NCBI GenBank assembly: GCA_949289265.1
Contig: CASENE010000028.1
Location: 1 to 48,276, forward strand
DNA from: an uncultured Bacteroides sp.
GTDB lineage: Bacteria > Bacteroidota > Bacteroidia > Bacteroidales > Bacteroidaceae
DNA length: 48,276 nt
Direction: 5' to 3'
In this document: piece after piece, positions 33,278 through 41,843 of the stretch
Numbering within the stretch: the stretch's first letter is position 1
How the letters are laid out: each line of letters starts with the position of its first letter
Translations under genes and position numbers: made by a program
The notes under the pieces: generated by a model
What the model saw: the letters and a program-made list of their open reading frames with translations, nothing else
The model's database searches: none
What the model was told of the DNA's origin: nothing

Positions 33278-34396
33278 ATGTCAGAATATACTGCAATTGT
33301 CTTGGGCGATTCGTTTAATAATACCTTGGGACTTATCCGAAGCTTGGGGAAAGGAGGGATCGACCAAAGGCTGATTTTAATTGGAGAGCAGGACCGGTTA
33401 TTCGTTTCCCGTAGTAAGTATTTGAATAAAGGAAAAGTCTTTAAAGTCAGATGCATTGAAGATAGTTTGGACATATTGAAATCTTTGACAAATTCTTCGC
33501 ATCGCCAAGTGATAATATGTACCAATGACATAGCCGCTACGTTTGTGGATGCCCATGAGGAGGAACTTTCCCTTACCTACTTAACTCCGATGAGGGGCAG
33601 ACATTTGGGCGATTATATGAATAAGGATATGCAGTGTCAGTTGGCACAGGCATGTGGCTTTGATGTGCCTCAATCAATAGTGTATCATCGGGGCAATCCT
33701 TTGCCAGAAAAGATTGGATATCCTCTTTTGTTGAAACCGTTAGTAAGCATTCAAGGTGAAAAGTCTGATATTCATATTTGTAATTCGTTGGAACAAGTAG
33801 AAACCGCCCTCCAGGCAAACAGCTATTGCAAAGATTTCCTGATGCAGGAATACATAGAGAAGGAATATGAAATCAATTTGATAGGCATCAGCACGGACTG
33901 GGGAATATTGATTCCGGGAGGTATACGGAAAATAAGGCATTATCCCACCATCTATAGTCCTTGTTCGTATGGCCTGTATGAAAGCATTGATAAACTGGAC
34001 ATTGATATCCGGCCTGTTCAGAAATTTATGAGCAAAGTGGGTTACCGGGGACCTTTCAGCGTGGAATTGCTTCACAAAGGAAATAGGAATTACTTTATGG
34101 AAGTGAATTTCAGAAACGACGGGTTGGCTTATGCTGCGACTGCGGCAGGAGCTAATTTGGCGGCTATCTATATGCAATTTGCCGGATTTCCTACGCATAT
34201 TCCTGTGAAAGATACTTATATGATGGATTTGTCCATAGATTATTGCCATGTGAAGGATGGTAACCTTACGTTCAGGCAATGGTTTGCAGATTTCCGCAGG
34301 ACAGGATGCCAACTCAATTTCAACAGGCATGATGTGATGCCGACCATTTGCTATTACTGGAATAAAGTGAAGAGGAGGTTAGGACTTCATTCATAA
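33278..34396 (+). CDS. ATP-grasp domain ligase
   Basis: A 372-residue ATP-grasp enzyme. A pre-ATP-grasp segment (AIVLGDSFNNTLGLIRSLG) precedes an ATP-binding core with YPLLLKPLVS (ATP-binding Lys), LMQEYIEKEYEINLIG and the metal site FMEVNFRNDG. It resembles carbamoyl-phosphate-synthase-type and sugar-modifying ligases seen in capsule loci. Since a deacetylase gene directly precedes it, it may join a carboxylate such as an amino acid to the freed sugar amine. That coupling is inferred. Confidence 0.8.
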   Translation: MSEYTAIVLGDSFNNTLGLIRSLGKGGIDQRLILIGEQDRLFVSRSKYLNKGKVFKVRCIEDSLDILKSLTNSSHRQVIICTNDIAATFVDAHEEELSLTYLTPMRGRHLGDYMNKDMQCQLAQACGFDVPQSIVYHRGNPLPEKIGYPLLLKPLVSIQGEKSDIHICNSLEQVETALQANSYCKDFLMQEYIEKEYEINLIGISTDWGILIPGGIRKIRHYPTIYSPCSYGLYESIDKLDIDIRPVQKFMSKVGYRGPFSVELLHKGNRNYFMEVNFRNDGLAYAATAAGANLAAIYMQFAGFPTHIPVKDTYMMDLSIDYCHVKDGNLTFRQWFADFRRTGCQLNFNRHDVMPTICYYWNKVKRRLGLHS

Positions 34397-34411
34397 AATT
34401 CAGCTTTTTGT

Positions 34412-34442
34412 TTTGTAATTGCTGAAAAAAACTCTTTCTTTG
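34412..34442 (+). promoter_or_regulatory. Candidate promoter of the PARIS-like pair
   Basis: TTTG (34412-34415) as -33 and TTTCTTTG (34435-34442) as -7, 19 bp apart; the second base of the -7 is T instead of A. The ATG at 34468 follows after 25 bases. The 71-bp gap is the first real break after tightly packed genes, so separate transcription of the pair is plausible. Confidence 0.55.
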
Positions 34443-34467
34443 TAGAGAAAATAGTTACAGAAGCGTT

Positions 34468-35457
34468 ATGGAACATTCATCTTATTACTATATATCAGCC
34501 ATTAAAATACAAAACTTGTTTGGCGACCGACAATTAAGTTGGCAGACCTTGAAGGATGTCAATATCCTGGGAGGGACGAACGGAAGCGGGAAGTCAACCG
34601 TCCTAAAGGCTTGTTATGCGCTGCTGAAGGATGGATGTATAAAGGATGAGAAGCTGTCCAATTTGCTGGGGGCGGTAGAAATAGACTTTGCCAATGGAAG
34701 CCGGTTGAAGTGGGAACGGGTGAAAATACAGTCTTCTGAATATCAGCGTGAAGAAGGCTTTGATTATTATTTGAATGATAAGGCCATCGGTCGTGACGGT
34801 TTTTTGTTCCTACAACGAATCCAAGTGCAAGACAGCACGGGGGAACGCAGTTCCTTCAGTGAGTGGAGTCAAGGATTGGATGTTTATCTGATTAACTCGT
34901 TTGAACAGAAACTGCTGAATCCCGAAAGGATACAGACTTTGCAAGGAAATGACCGAACATATCTGGATTTCCTAATTCATGAGCAGATATCCAGACGGAA
35001 TGCCATCTTTGCACGGATTATGGAAGAGAACCTGAGACCTACAGGGGAAGGCGTAGAGATTTCGGAGCTTCTGAAAGTTAAAGATGTCAAGAATTTCTTT
35101 TTGTTTTATTCCATATTGCAATCTTTTCTGAAAAACTACAAGGTACTTGTGGATAGCCGATTGACTTTGAAACGGAATGGGTATTCCGCAACTCTTTCGT
35201 ATGAGGATCTGTCCATGGGCGAGAAGCAATTGATTTTGTTGCTCTTGATGGTAAGCAACACCGCCCAGGCTCCTTGCATCTTTTTCATGGACGAGCCGGA
35301 TTTAGGAATGCATGTGGAATGGAAAGAAATATTAATTCGCAAGATGAGGGCAATGAATCCGCACATGCAGATTCTGCTTTCTACCCATGCCCCTAGCATG
35401 ATAGAAGGCTGGCAAAACCGGGTGAAAGAAATGGGACAGATTACATCTAAAAATTAG
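34468..35457 (+). CDS. AAA/ABC-type ATPase of a PARIS-like pair (AriA-like)
   Basis: A 329-residue ATPase of the AAA_15/AAA_21 group. Walker A GGTNGSGKST (35-44), signature LSMGEKQ (248-254), Walker B IFFMDEPDLGMH (271-282) and His switch STHAPS (305-310) are intact. A DUF4435 gene starts 5 bp downstream. ATPase plus DUF4435 (TOPRIM-like) is the AriA-AriB layout of PARIS, a system that senses phage anti-restriction proteins and stops growth. The assignment is by architecture; a related OLD-like ATPase/TOPRIM system is the alternative. Confidence 0.75.
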   Translation: MEHSSYYYISAIKIQNLFGDRQLSWQTLKDVNILGGTNGSGKSTVLKACYALLKDGCIKDEKLSNLLGAVEIDFANGSRLKWERVKIQSSEYQREEGFDYYLNDKAIGRDGFLFLQRIQVQDSTGERSSFSEWSQGLDVYLINSFEQKLLNPERIQTLQGNDRTYLDFLIHEQISRRNAIFARIMEENLRPTGEGVEISELLKVKDVKNFFLFYSILQSFLKNYKVLVDSRLTLKRNGYSATLSYEDLSMGEKQLILLLLMVSNTAQAPCIFFMDEPDLGMHVEWKEILIRKMRAMNPHMQILLSTHAPSMIEGWQNRVKEMGQITSKN

Positions 35458-35462
35458 ACGAT

Positions 35463-36491
35463 ATGGCTGACACCTTAGTCGGGAATCTTACGGGAGGCTA
35501 TTATCGGAATTCATCCATATTAACCGGTCGTCCACGCTTGGTGAAAGTGGTGGTGGAAGATGAATTTGATGTTCCTTTCTGGTATGATGTGTTGAGCTCG
35601 ATGAGAACGGACAAGGAATTTAATGTTGTTCCATATAGTTACGCAAGCGAAGGAGAGGAAATCGTGTTGAGCCTTAACAAAGGAAAAGAGCATATCCTAT
35701 CCAAAGTACGTGCCCATGAATTGAACGCCTTTTATATAGGGTGCGTGGACAGTGATTACGATTTTCTTTTAAAAAGATATAGGGATGTCGGAATGTTGAT
35801 GGAGGAGAATCCTTATTTATTGCAGACATACGCTTATTCGATTGAAAACCTGTTATGTTATGCGGATACCTTGAAAGCATTATGCATTAAAGCTGTCCAT
35901 GAAATACCGAACTTCGATTTTGAAGATTATATGCAAGGGGTTTCTCGAATTATACGACCACTATTAATCCGGGCTTTATATTTGGAGTCCCAAGGATATG
36001 AGGACTTCACGGCTACTGAATGGAAATATGTGTTTCCTTGTGACGACCATAACTGTAGTAATGAGACAGACAAGGAAAAAATATTGGGCAAGTTACAGCA
36101 CAACGTGAATGCAGTGATTCAACGCATAGAAGCCACTCATCCGGAAATTGCAGAAGAGATTGGCACATTTGAAGAGGCAATTTTAGAAGATGCAGGCGAG
36201 CTGGTAAGCGAAGTTTATGCGGAGCAATGCTATTTAATGGCACGCGGCCATGATGTTTACAGATTTGTGCTGAATACGGCATTGAAAGGTGTTACCCAAC
36301 AATTAAAAAATCAGCATATTGCATCGTTAAAAAGTGCAGATGCTAAGGACGCGGATAAAGTGAACCGCATTAACCAATATAGAAAAAACATAACTAACGT
36401 TGAGATATTGCTGGGCACCAATTATGAATATAAGCACAATTGCCCGCTGTACGAATTGATCAGGCGTGATGTTGAACGGATTGGATGGTGA
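35463..36491 (+). CDS. DUF4435 (TOPRIM-like) effector of a PARIS-like pair (AriB-like)
   Basis: A 342-residue protein with the DUF4435 pattern: VVVEDEFDVPFW (Glu32 or Glu34, Asp36), GCVDSDYDFL (Asp96, Asp98) and YSIENLL (Glu128, Asn129). These acidic residues match a TOPRIM-type metal site. The C-terminal half is helical. AriB of PARIS is a DUF4435 nuclease released by AriA to cleave tRNA; whether this one targets tRNA is unknown. It follows the ATPase by 5 bp and is clearly coupled to it. Confidence 0.75.
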   Translation: MADTLVGNLTGGYYRNSSILTGRPRLVKVVVEDEFDVPFWYDVLSSMRTDKEFNVVPYSYASEGEEIVLSLNKGKEHILSKVRAHELNAFYIGCVDSDYDFLLKRYRDVGMLMEENPYLLQTYAYSIENLLCYADTLKALCIKAVHEIPNFDFEDYMQGVSRIIRPLLIRALYLESQGYEDFTATEWKYVFPCDDHNCSNETDKEKILGKLQHNVNAVIQRIEATHPEIAEEIGTFEEAILEDAGELVSEVYAEQCYLMARGHDVYRFVLNTALKGVTQQLKNQHIASLKSADAKDADKVNRINQYRKNITNVEILLGTNYEYKHNCPLYELIRRDVERIGW

Positions 36492-36632
36492 ATTATCAAT
36501 CCTGGAATGTTCAAGAATTTCTTTACCGAGATACATGAGGCTACGATTATGGGAAACTGAGAGTCTCTTTGAGTCTCTTTTGAGTCTTTTTCATCCTCTT
36601 TTCCATCTGAGGAGATCAAACTGTAATTTTGT

Positions 36633-37751
36633 ATGAAAGTATTGGTATGTATCCCCTGCCTGCTGACAGGCGGAACCGAGATACAAACCCTGAACTTGGT
36701 GCAGGCACTCATACAAGGCGGGCATCAGGTGGTGACGCTATGCTATTTTGAGCATAGCAGGGAAATGGTAAGCCGTTTCCGGCAATCGGGCAGCGAAGTA
36801 TGCTGCTTAAGCCCGGAAGGAAAACGCATCGGAGGTTGGCGCAGCATTGTATTCCTATACCAAGGACTGCGCAGGGCATTAAAGACATATCGTCCGGACG
36901 TTGCCCACGTGCAATACATGGCGCCCGGAGCCATTCCGATAGTATTGTTACGCCTCTTGGGCGTGAGGCAGATCATAGCAACCACCCATACCGCAGCCGA
37001 TATTTATCCCAATCTCCGGCTGGTGCATTTCATCCAGCAGCATTGCGTGCGTGCCTTTACTTGCATCACGGAACGTGCAGAACAGTCGTTCTTTGGCAGT
37101 TCGCAGTTATATGACGCACAGACATCCCTGAAGAAGCGCAACCACTTCACCATCTACAACGCTCTGTCCCGGCAGTTTACGGACTTATCCCTGCAACGGG
37201 CTGATGACCGCCAACCGTTCACTCTTGGAGTAGTCAGCCGCTTGGAACGCATCAAGGGCATGGACTTGGTGATGCCTGCTTTGGCGGAAGTAAGAAAGGC
37301 GCACCCTGATGTGCGGTTGCTGGTTGTGGGCGATGGCTCGTTGCGCCAGGAAATGCAAGAACAGGCTGAGGATTTACGTCTTCAAGCTGCCGTGGAATGG
37401 GCAGGCAGACAATCCCAAGAAAGTTTGCCGCAATGGTATCAACGCATGGACATCGTGCTGATGCCTTCGCGCAGCGAAGGCTTTGGCTTGACAGCCATCG
37501 AAGCCATGGCTTGCGGCTGCGTAGTGGTAGCAGCACGTATTGGCGGCCTGCCGGAAGTGGTGCGGGATGAAGAAGTAGGCTTGTTGCACGAACCGGAATC
37601 CATCGCAGACATGGCCAGCAAGATAAACAGTTTGATAGAACATCCGGATTTATGGAAAAAGATGGCCGAGAAAAGTGCCGTTTACGTGCAACGCTTCAGT
37701 TTCAACCGGTACGTTCAGCTGTTTAATGATTTGTATCGCAAGCTGAAATAG
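36633..37751 (+). CDS. Glycosyltransferase family 4
   Basis: A 372-residue GT-B enzyme. N-terminal CLLTGGTEIQTLNL acceptor-side loop; C-terminal LGVVSRLERIKGMD, VGDGSLRQEMQ, PSRSEGFGLTAIEAMACGCVVVAARIGGLPEVV with the EX7E-type Glu pair. Composition returns to GC-balanced after the AT-rich block. A 141-bp gap before it holds three imperfect GAGTCTCTTT repeats (about 36559-36589). Sugar donor unknown. Confidence 0.92.
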   Translation: MKVLVCIPCLLTGGTEIQTLNLVQALIQGGHQVVTLCYFEHSREMVSRFRQSGSEVCCLSPEGKRIGGWRSIVFLYQGLRRALKTYRPDVAHVQYMAPGAIPIVLLRLLGVRQIIATTHTAADIYPNLRLVHFIQQHCVRAFTCITERAEQSFFGSSQLYDAQTSLKKRNHFTIYNALSRQFTDLSLQRADDRQPFTLGVVSRLERIKGMDLVMPALAEVRKAHPDVRLLVVGDGSLRQEMQEQAEDLRLQAAVEWAGRQSQESLPQWYQRMDIVLMPSRSEGFGLTAIEAMACGCVVVAARIGGLPEVVRDEEVGLLHEPESIADMASKINSLIEHPDLWKKMAEKSAVYVQRFSFNRYVQLFNDLYRKLK

Positions 37752-37780
37752 GAATGATTATTTAATTTTAGTTGACAAGA

Positions 37781-37857
37781 AAACAAGTTGACAAGGCCAC
37801 GAGGACTGCGTTTATTACCTGTTATTCTGCCTTGTATAAGCCCTTGTTGTCTTGTTT
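37781..37857. repeat. Imperfect inverted repeat before wzy
   Basis: 37781-37796 pairs with 37842-37857 at 12 of 16 positions. Motif GTTGACAAG is also directly repeated at 37771 and 37787. It occupies the 165-bp gap between the GT4 gene and wzy and might slow or end transcription. Confidence 0.45.
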
Positions 37858-37916
37858 ACTAGTCCCCCTTGTCTACTTATGAAGTATCATTTGATCAATC
37901 TACTTAGATTAGAATC

Positions 37917-39209
37917 ATGTATATTCTGAACTATTTATATTTTCTTATCATCACCTTTATCGGTTATAAATGGCTGACCTCCAAAGTCGGCTACATGACC
38001 AATCCGTTGGATCGTACCCAAAAGATGCAGATGGATGGACCGGAAATGTTCTGGGTTTTGACCTTTTCCACCGGGCTGTTGGCCTTCTCCGCACCCGGTG
38101 CACTGGATTTGATGGCTATCCGCCTGTTGGTGCTGGAAGTATTCTGCTTCATGGGTATCTTCATTGTCAAACGTAAGGTGCAGTGGAGCGCGGCAGGCGT
38201 ATGCTACATCCTCTACCTGCTGTGGATTACCATCGGCCTGTCCTACTCTTCCGCTCCGTCCTACGGCTTCCGCGTCATCCTGAAATACATCTACCCGTTG
38301 CTGCTTATGCTCTTTGCTTCGGCAGCTGTGCGCGATGGGGAAGTTTTTCTCAAAGCGGGGCTTTGCTCCCGGACGGTGGCGGTGATATCCATCATTTTTG
38401 CTTTTGTCCCTTTCATTGGCAAATTGGTTCCAGGAGTGTTCTGGTACGGCACAGCTCGCGCCATCCATTACATATCCATCTGCGTATTTTCTTTGGCACT
38501 GGTCTACTACACCCGTGAGCGGAAGAAAAATTTGTTTTATACGTTGCTGTTTATGGCACCTTGCTTTATCTGGGTGTTCCGCACCAGCATCATGGGTACC
38601 GGCGTGGCCCTGATGATGTTTGCTTTCTTTAGGTACAAATTGAAATCGTTACCCATTATTGCCGGTCTCATCATAGCGGGTGTCATTGCCGTATTTACCA
38701 TCCCCAGCCTAAAAGAGAAGATGTTCAAGGATGAGAATATAACTATTGAACAATTTCAGAGTGGACAGCTAACCAAAGACAATATTAACAGCAATGCCCG
38801 CTTTGCCATGTGGGAATACCTGCAAAAACGTTTCTACGTGGAACATGAAGCAACTGGCTCAGGCACTGGCAGCGTGCAGCATTACATGTACACGCACTTT
38901 GTTTTTGGAGGGTTGAAGGTTCCGCATAACGACTTCGTCCAAATGATGTGCGACAATGGCATGATAAGTGTCATTCTTTATGTGCTGACTTGCCTACTTA
39001 TCATCCTGCATAGCCTGCATATCTATGATTGTTGTACCGGTGGCTTCTTAAAGATATGTGCCATTACTGCAGGCAGTGCCATGGCAGGCGTATTGGCGAC
39101 TCTGTATTCGGACAATGTGGTTAATTATTCCATGGCCACGCTATCCATGCCTTTCGGATTTTATGGAATGGCGTTGGGACTTTGGAAGAAAGAAAAAAGT
39201 AAAATATGA
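37917..39209 (+). CDS. Wzy-type O-antigen/capsule polymerase
   Basis: A 430-residue protein with about 11 membrane helices. The large external loop (about 275-345) contains NARFAMW and a GSGTGSVQHYMYTHF...VPHNDFVQMMCDNG region typical of Wzy_C/O-antigen ligase-type polymerases. It would join flipped repeat units in the periplasm. The stop overlaps the ATG of the following GT2 gene (ATGA). Confidence 0.88.
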   Translation: MYILNYLYFLIITFIGYKWLTSKVGYMTNPLDRTQKMQMDGPEMFWVLTFSTGLLAFSAPGALDLMAIRLLVLEVFCFMGIFIVKRKVQWSAAGVCYILYLLWITIGLSYSSAPSYGFRVILKYIYPLLLMLFASAAVRDGEVFLKAGLCSRTVAVISIIFAFVPFIGKLVPGVFWYGTARAIHYISICVFSLALVYYTRERKKNLFYTLLFMAPCFIWVFRTSIMGTGVALMMFAFFRYKLKSLPIIAGLIIAGVIAVFTIPSLKEKMFKDENITIEQFQSGQLTKDNINSNARFAMWEYLQKRFYVEHEATGSGTGSVQHYMYTHFVFGGLKVPHNDFVQMMCDNGMISVILYVLTCLLIILHSLHIYDCCTGGFLKICAITAGSAMAGVLATLYSDNVVNYSMATLSMPFGFYGMALGLWKKEKSKI

Positions 39210-40138
39210 TTTCCGTAGTCATTCCTCTTTACAACAAAGAGCAACAAATAGCCCATACCCTTCAATCTGTCTTACACCAGACATTCCAGCAGTTTGAAAT
39301 TGTCATTGTGGATGACGGCAGTACGGATGGAAGTGTGGCGGAAGTGGAAAAAATCCATGATAACCGAATCCGGCTGATTCATCAAAAGAATGCCGGTGTT
39401 TCCGCAGCCCGAAACCGCGGAATTACCGAGGCTAAATATGACTTGATTGCTTTCCTTGATGCGGATGATGAGTGGAAATCTGAGTATTTGGAAACGCAGT
39501 ATGGGCTTTATCAGAAGTATCCGGAGTGTAGTGTGTATGCTTGCAACTATGAGTTCCACAACGCAGAGGGGAAAGTGATCTCGACCATTGTCCACAAACT
39601 TCCCTTCAAGAGTGAAGACGGCATACTATGCAATTATTTTGAAGTGGCCAGTTGTTCGCATCCGCCTTTGTGGACTTCGGCAGTGGTGGTGAAGAAAGAG
39701 GCTATTCTGGCTATCGGCGGCTTCCCTATGGGTATCAAATCGGGAGAAGATTTACTGACTTGGGCACGGTTGGCGGTGAGGTATAAGATTGCTTATACAA
39801 CTGAGATTAAAGCAATATATAACTTAGGAGAAGGCTATAACTTTTCTAACCTTCCTTCGCGCCGTCAAGATGAAAATGATCCTGTAGGGAAGTTCTTGTT
39901 ACAGTTATATAAGGAACATATTCCACACCCCATAGGAATGAGACAATATATATCTCATTGGCATAAAATGAGAGCTTCGGTAGCTATACGCTATGGAGAA
40001 AAGCAAGAAACCATAATCGAAACATTGATATCATTACGGTATAATCCTTGTAATTATAAAGTCATTCCATTAGCAATACTTGCGTTTATTCCCAAAAGAT
40101 GGAGAATGCGAATTATCAAGATGTACAAACAAAATTAA
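39206..40138 (+). CDS. Glycosyltransferase family 2
   Basis: A 310-residue GT-A enzyme: SVVIPLYNKEQQIAHTLQSV, IVDDGSTDGS, AGVSAARNRGI, and the metal-binding DADDEW (DxD). Overlaps wzy by 4 bp. The first about 195 codons are GC-balanced and the last about 115 (from about 39790) AT-rich, like the acetyltransferase gene after it. The joint keeps the frame. Donor unknown. Confidence 0.92.
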   Translation: MISVVIPLYNKEQQIAHTLQSVLHQTFQQFEIVIVDDGSTDGSVAEVEKIHDNRIRLIHQKNAGVSAARNRGITEAKYDLIAFLDADDEWKSEYLETQYGLYQKYPECSVYACNYEFHNAEGKVISTIVHKLPFKSEDGILCNYFEVASCSHPPLWTSAVVVKKEAILAIGGFPMGIKSGEDLLTWARLAVRYKIAYTTEIKAIYNLGEGYNFSNLPSRRQDENDPVGKFLLQLYKEHIPHPIGMRQYISHWHKMRASVAIRYGEKQETIIETLISLRYNPCNYKVIPLAILAFIPKRWRMRIIKMYKQN

Positions 40139-40153
40139 ATAAGCAAAGCACAA

Positions 40154-40657
40154 ATGAGAAGATTACTTTTTTATATTCTAAAAATTCTAGACTTTATATG
40201 CAAGGCCTTTAGCCAACATTTGTATATGTTGTGCATAGTAAAAGCTCATAAAATAATTGGCACTAACATAATCGGAATGCCTGCTTATATTGATCTTTCA
40301 GCTCACATTGACCCTTCTGGAAGACTAATCATAAATCAAGGGACTGTCGTATCTGTTGGAGCTGTAATCCTAACTCACGATTGGTCTTTTCTCTGTAGAT
40401 ATTTAGCAAGAAATATTACCCCCCCCAATTTGTTAAAAGAATTTAATAATCAAGCATTTAAACCTGTTTGGATTGGAGATTTTTCTTTTATAGGAGCAGG
40501 AGCTATCGTTTTACCTGGTAGTACAATAGGAAAATATTGTATAATTGGCGCAGGCGCTGTAGTTAAAGGAAATATTGAAGACTATTCAATCGTAATTGGA
40601 AATCCAGCAAAGAAAATAGGAGATACAAGAGACCCTAAGTATAAATTGGTGGAATAA
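40154..40657 (+). CDS. Hexapeptide-repeat O-acetyltransferase with a C8 tract
   Basis: A 167-residue left-handed beta-helix acetyltransferase. Hexapeptide turns are visible (IGMPAYIDLSAHIDPSG, IGDFSFIGAGAIVLPGSTIGKYCIIGAGAVV) with the catalytic HDW segment (LTHDWSF) and the closing GNPAKKIG. It would acetylate a sugar of the repeat unit. AT-rich. A run of eight C (40419-40426) lies in mid-gene at the Thr-Pro-Pro codons; with eight C the frame is open, and a change of one would truncate it. Confidence 0.88.
   Translation: MRRLLFYILKILDFICKAFSQHLYMLCIVKAHKIIGTNIIGMPAYIDLSAHIDPSGRLIINQGTVVSVGAVILTHDWSFLCRYLARNITPPNLLKEFNNQAFKPVWIGDFSFIGAGAIVLPGSTIGKYCIIGAGAVVKGNIEDYSIVIGNPAKKIGDTRDPKYKLVE
40419..40426 (+). 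repeat. Homopolymer C8 in acetyltransferase gene
   Basis: Eight consecutive C within an otherwise AT-rich gene, in frame in this assembly. Confidence 0.9.
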
Positions 40658-40670
40658 AATAGTATTGAAA

Positions 40671-41843
40671 ATGAAAATCCTCCTTGTCCATAACAACTAC
40701 GGCAAATACAGCGGCGAAGAAGCCGTAGTAGATAAGATGGCGGCCATGCTCAAAGCACATGGACATGAAGTATGCTTCTACCGATTGACCAGCGAAGGGA
40801 GCCGGGAGAGCCTGGGCGGCAAGGTAAAGGGATTCTTGTACGGCATCTATTCCCCACAAGGGGTGAGAGGACTGCGGAAAGCCTTGCAGCAGGAACGTCC
40901 GGACATAGTGAACGTGCACAATCTGTATCCTTTCATTAGTCCGGCAGCATTATTTGAGTGCAAGAACGCCGGGATACCTGTAGTGATGACGGTGCATAAC
41001 TTCCGGCTGATTTGTCCGACAGGACTGTTCATGCGAAACGGAAAGCCGTGCGAAACGTGCCTACAAAAAAGAAATGAATGGAGTTGCATCCGATATAATT
41101 GCGAACATTCCCGGTTGAAATCCTTGGGCTATGCTTTGCGGAATGCAGTAGCACGATGGACGGGAGCTTACAAGAAAAATGTAGACCGCTTTGCCTGTAT
41201 TACGGATTTTCAGCGGAAGAAATTGGTAGAGGCAGGATTTGAGGCTCCCAAGATAGCAGTAATTCCCAACAGCATAGAGATACCCAAAAGCTATTCCTAT
41301 ACTCCCGGGGAATACATAGCCTATATCGGTCGACTGAGTTACGAAAAGGGATATGACTTGTTGATAGAGGTCGCCCGACACCATCCAAACATTCTTTTCC
41401 GTTTTGCCGGTGCACAAAGGGAGCAAACCAACGAACCGCTGCCTGGCAATGTGGAGTTTACAGGCTATCTGCAAAAGCAGGAGTTGGAAAGATTCATTAA
41501 GCATGCACGTATGTTAGTGATGCCCAGCCGTTGCTACGAGGGATTTCCGATGAGCATCCTGGAAGCAGCACAATATGGCAAGCTGACCATCGGGCCTAAC
41601 CATGGCGGATTCACCGAAATCATAGGAGAAGGAGAAACGGCCATTGGCCGTCTGTTTCGCCCCGGCGATGTGGATGACTTGGAAAAGCAGGTAGTAGATT
41701 TATGGAATCGTCCGCAAGAAATAGAACGATTGGGACAGAAGGCGTTTGAAAAGCTGAAGCGGGAATATTCGTCAGAGGTGGTTTACGGAAAGTGGGAACA
41801 GTTGTTTGAGGATTTATTAAGCAAAAAAGAAAAGCGTGAATGA
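40671..41843 (+). CDS. Glycosyltransferase family 4
   Basis: A 390-residue GT-B enzyme: NNYGKYSGEEAVVDKM, a Cys-rich loop (CETCLQKRNEWSCIRYNC) typical of this capsule GT4 subgroup, AYIGRLSYEKGYDLLIEVA, and PSRCYEGFPMSILEAAQYG...GGFTEII. The in-frame TTG at 40665 is ignored in favour of the ATG at 40671. GC-balanced again. The stop TGA overlaps an ATG (41840) of the following acyltransferase. Confidence 0.92.
   Translation: MKILLVHNNYGKYSGEEAVVDKMAAMLKAHGHEVCFYRLTSEGSRESLGGKVKGFLYGIYSPQGVRGLRKALQQERPDIVNVHNLYPFISPAALFECKNAGIPVVMTVHNFRLICPTGLFMRNGKPCETCLQKRNEWSCIRYNCEHSRLKSLGYALRNAVARWTGAYKKNVDRFACITDFQRKKLVEAGFEAPKIAVIPNSIEIPKSYSYTPGEYIAYIGRLSYEKGYDLLIEVARHHPNILFRFAGAQREQTNEPLPGNVEFTGYLQKQELERFIKHARMLVMPSRCYEGFPMSILEAAQYGKLTIGPNHGGFTEIIGEGETAIGRLFRPGDVDDLEKQVVDLWNRPQEIERLGQKAFEKLKREYSSEVVYGKWEQLFEDLLSKKEKRE

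Noticed and set aside
36624-36631. TAATTTTG as promoter of the GT4 gene at 36633.
   Set aside because: It ends one base before the ATG and no -33 element is seen; in an AT-rich gap a chance match is likely. I kept the similar case at 9747 only because its match to the common TATCTTTG form is exact and its surroundings are GC-rich.
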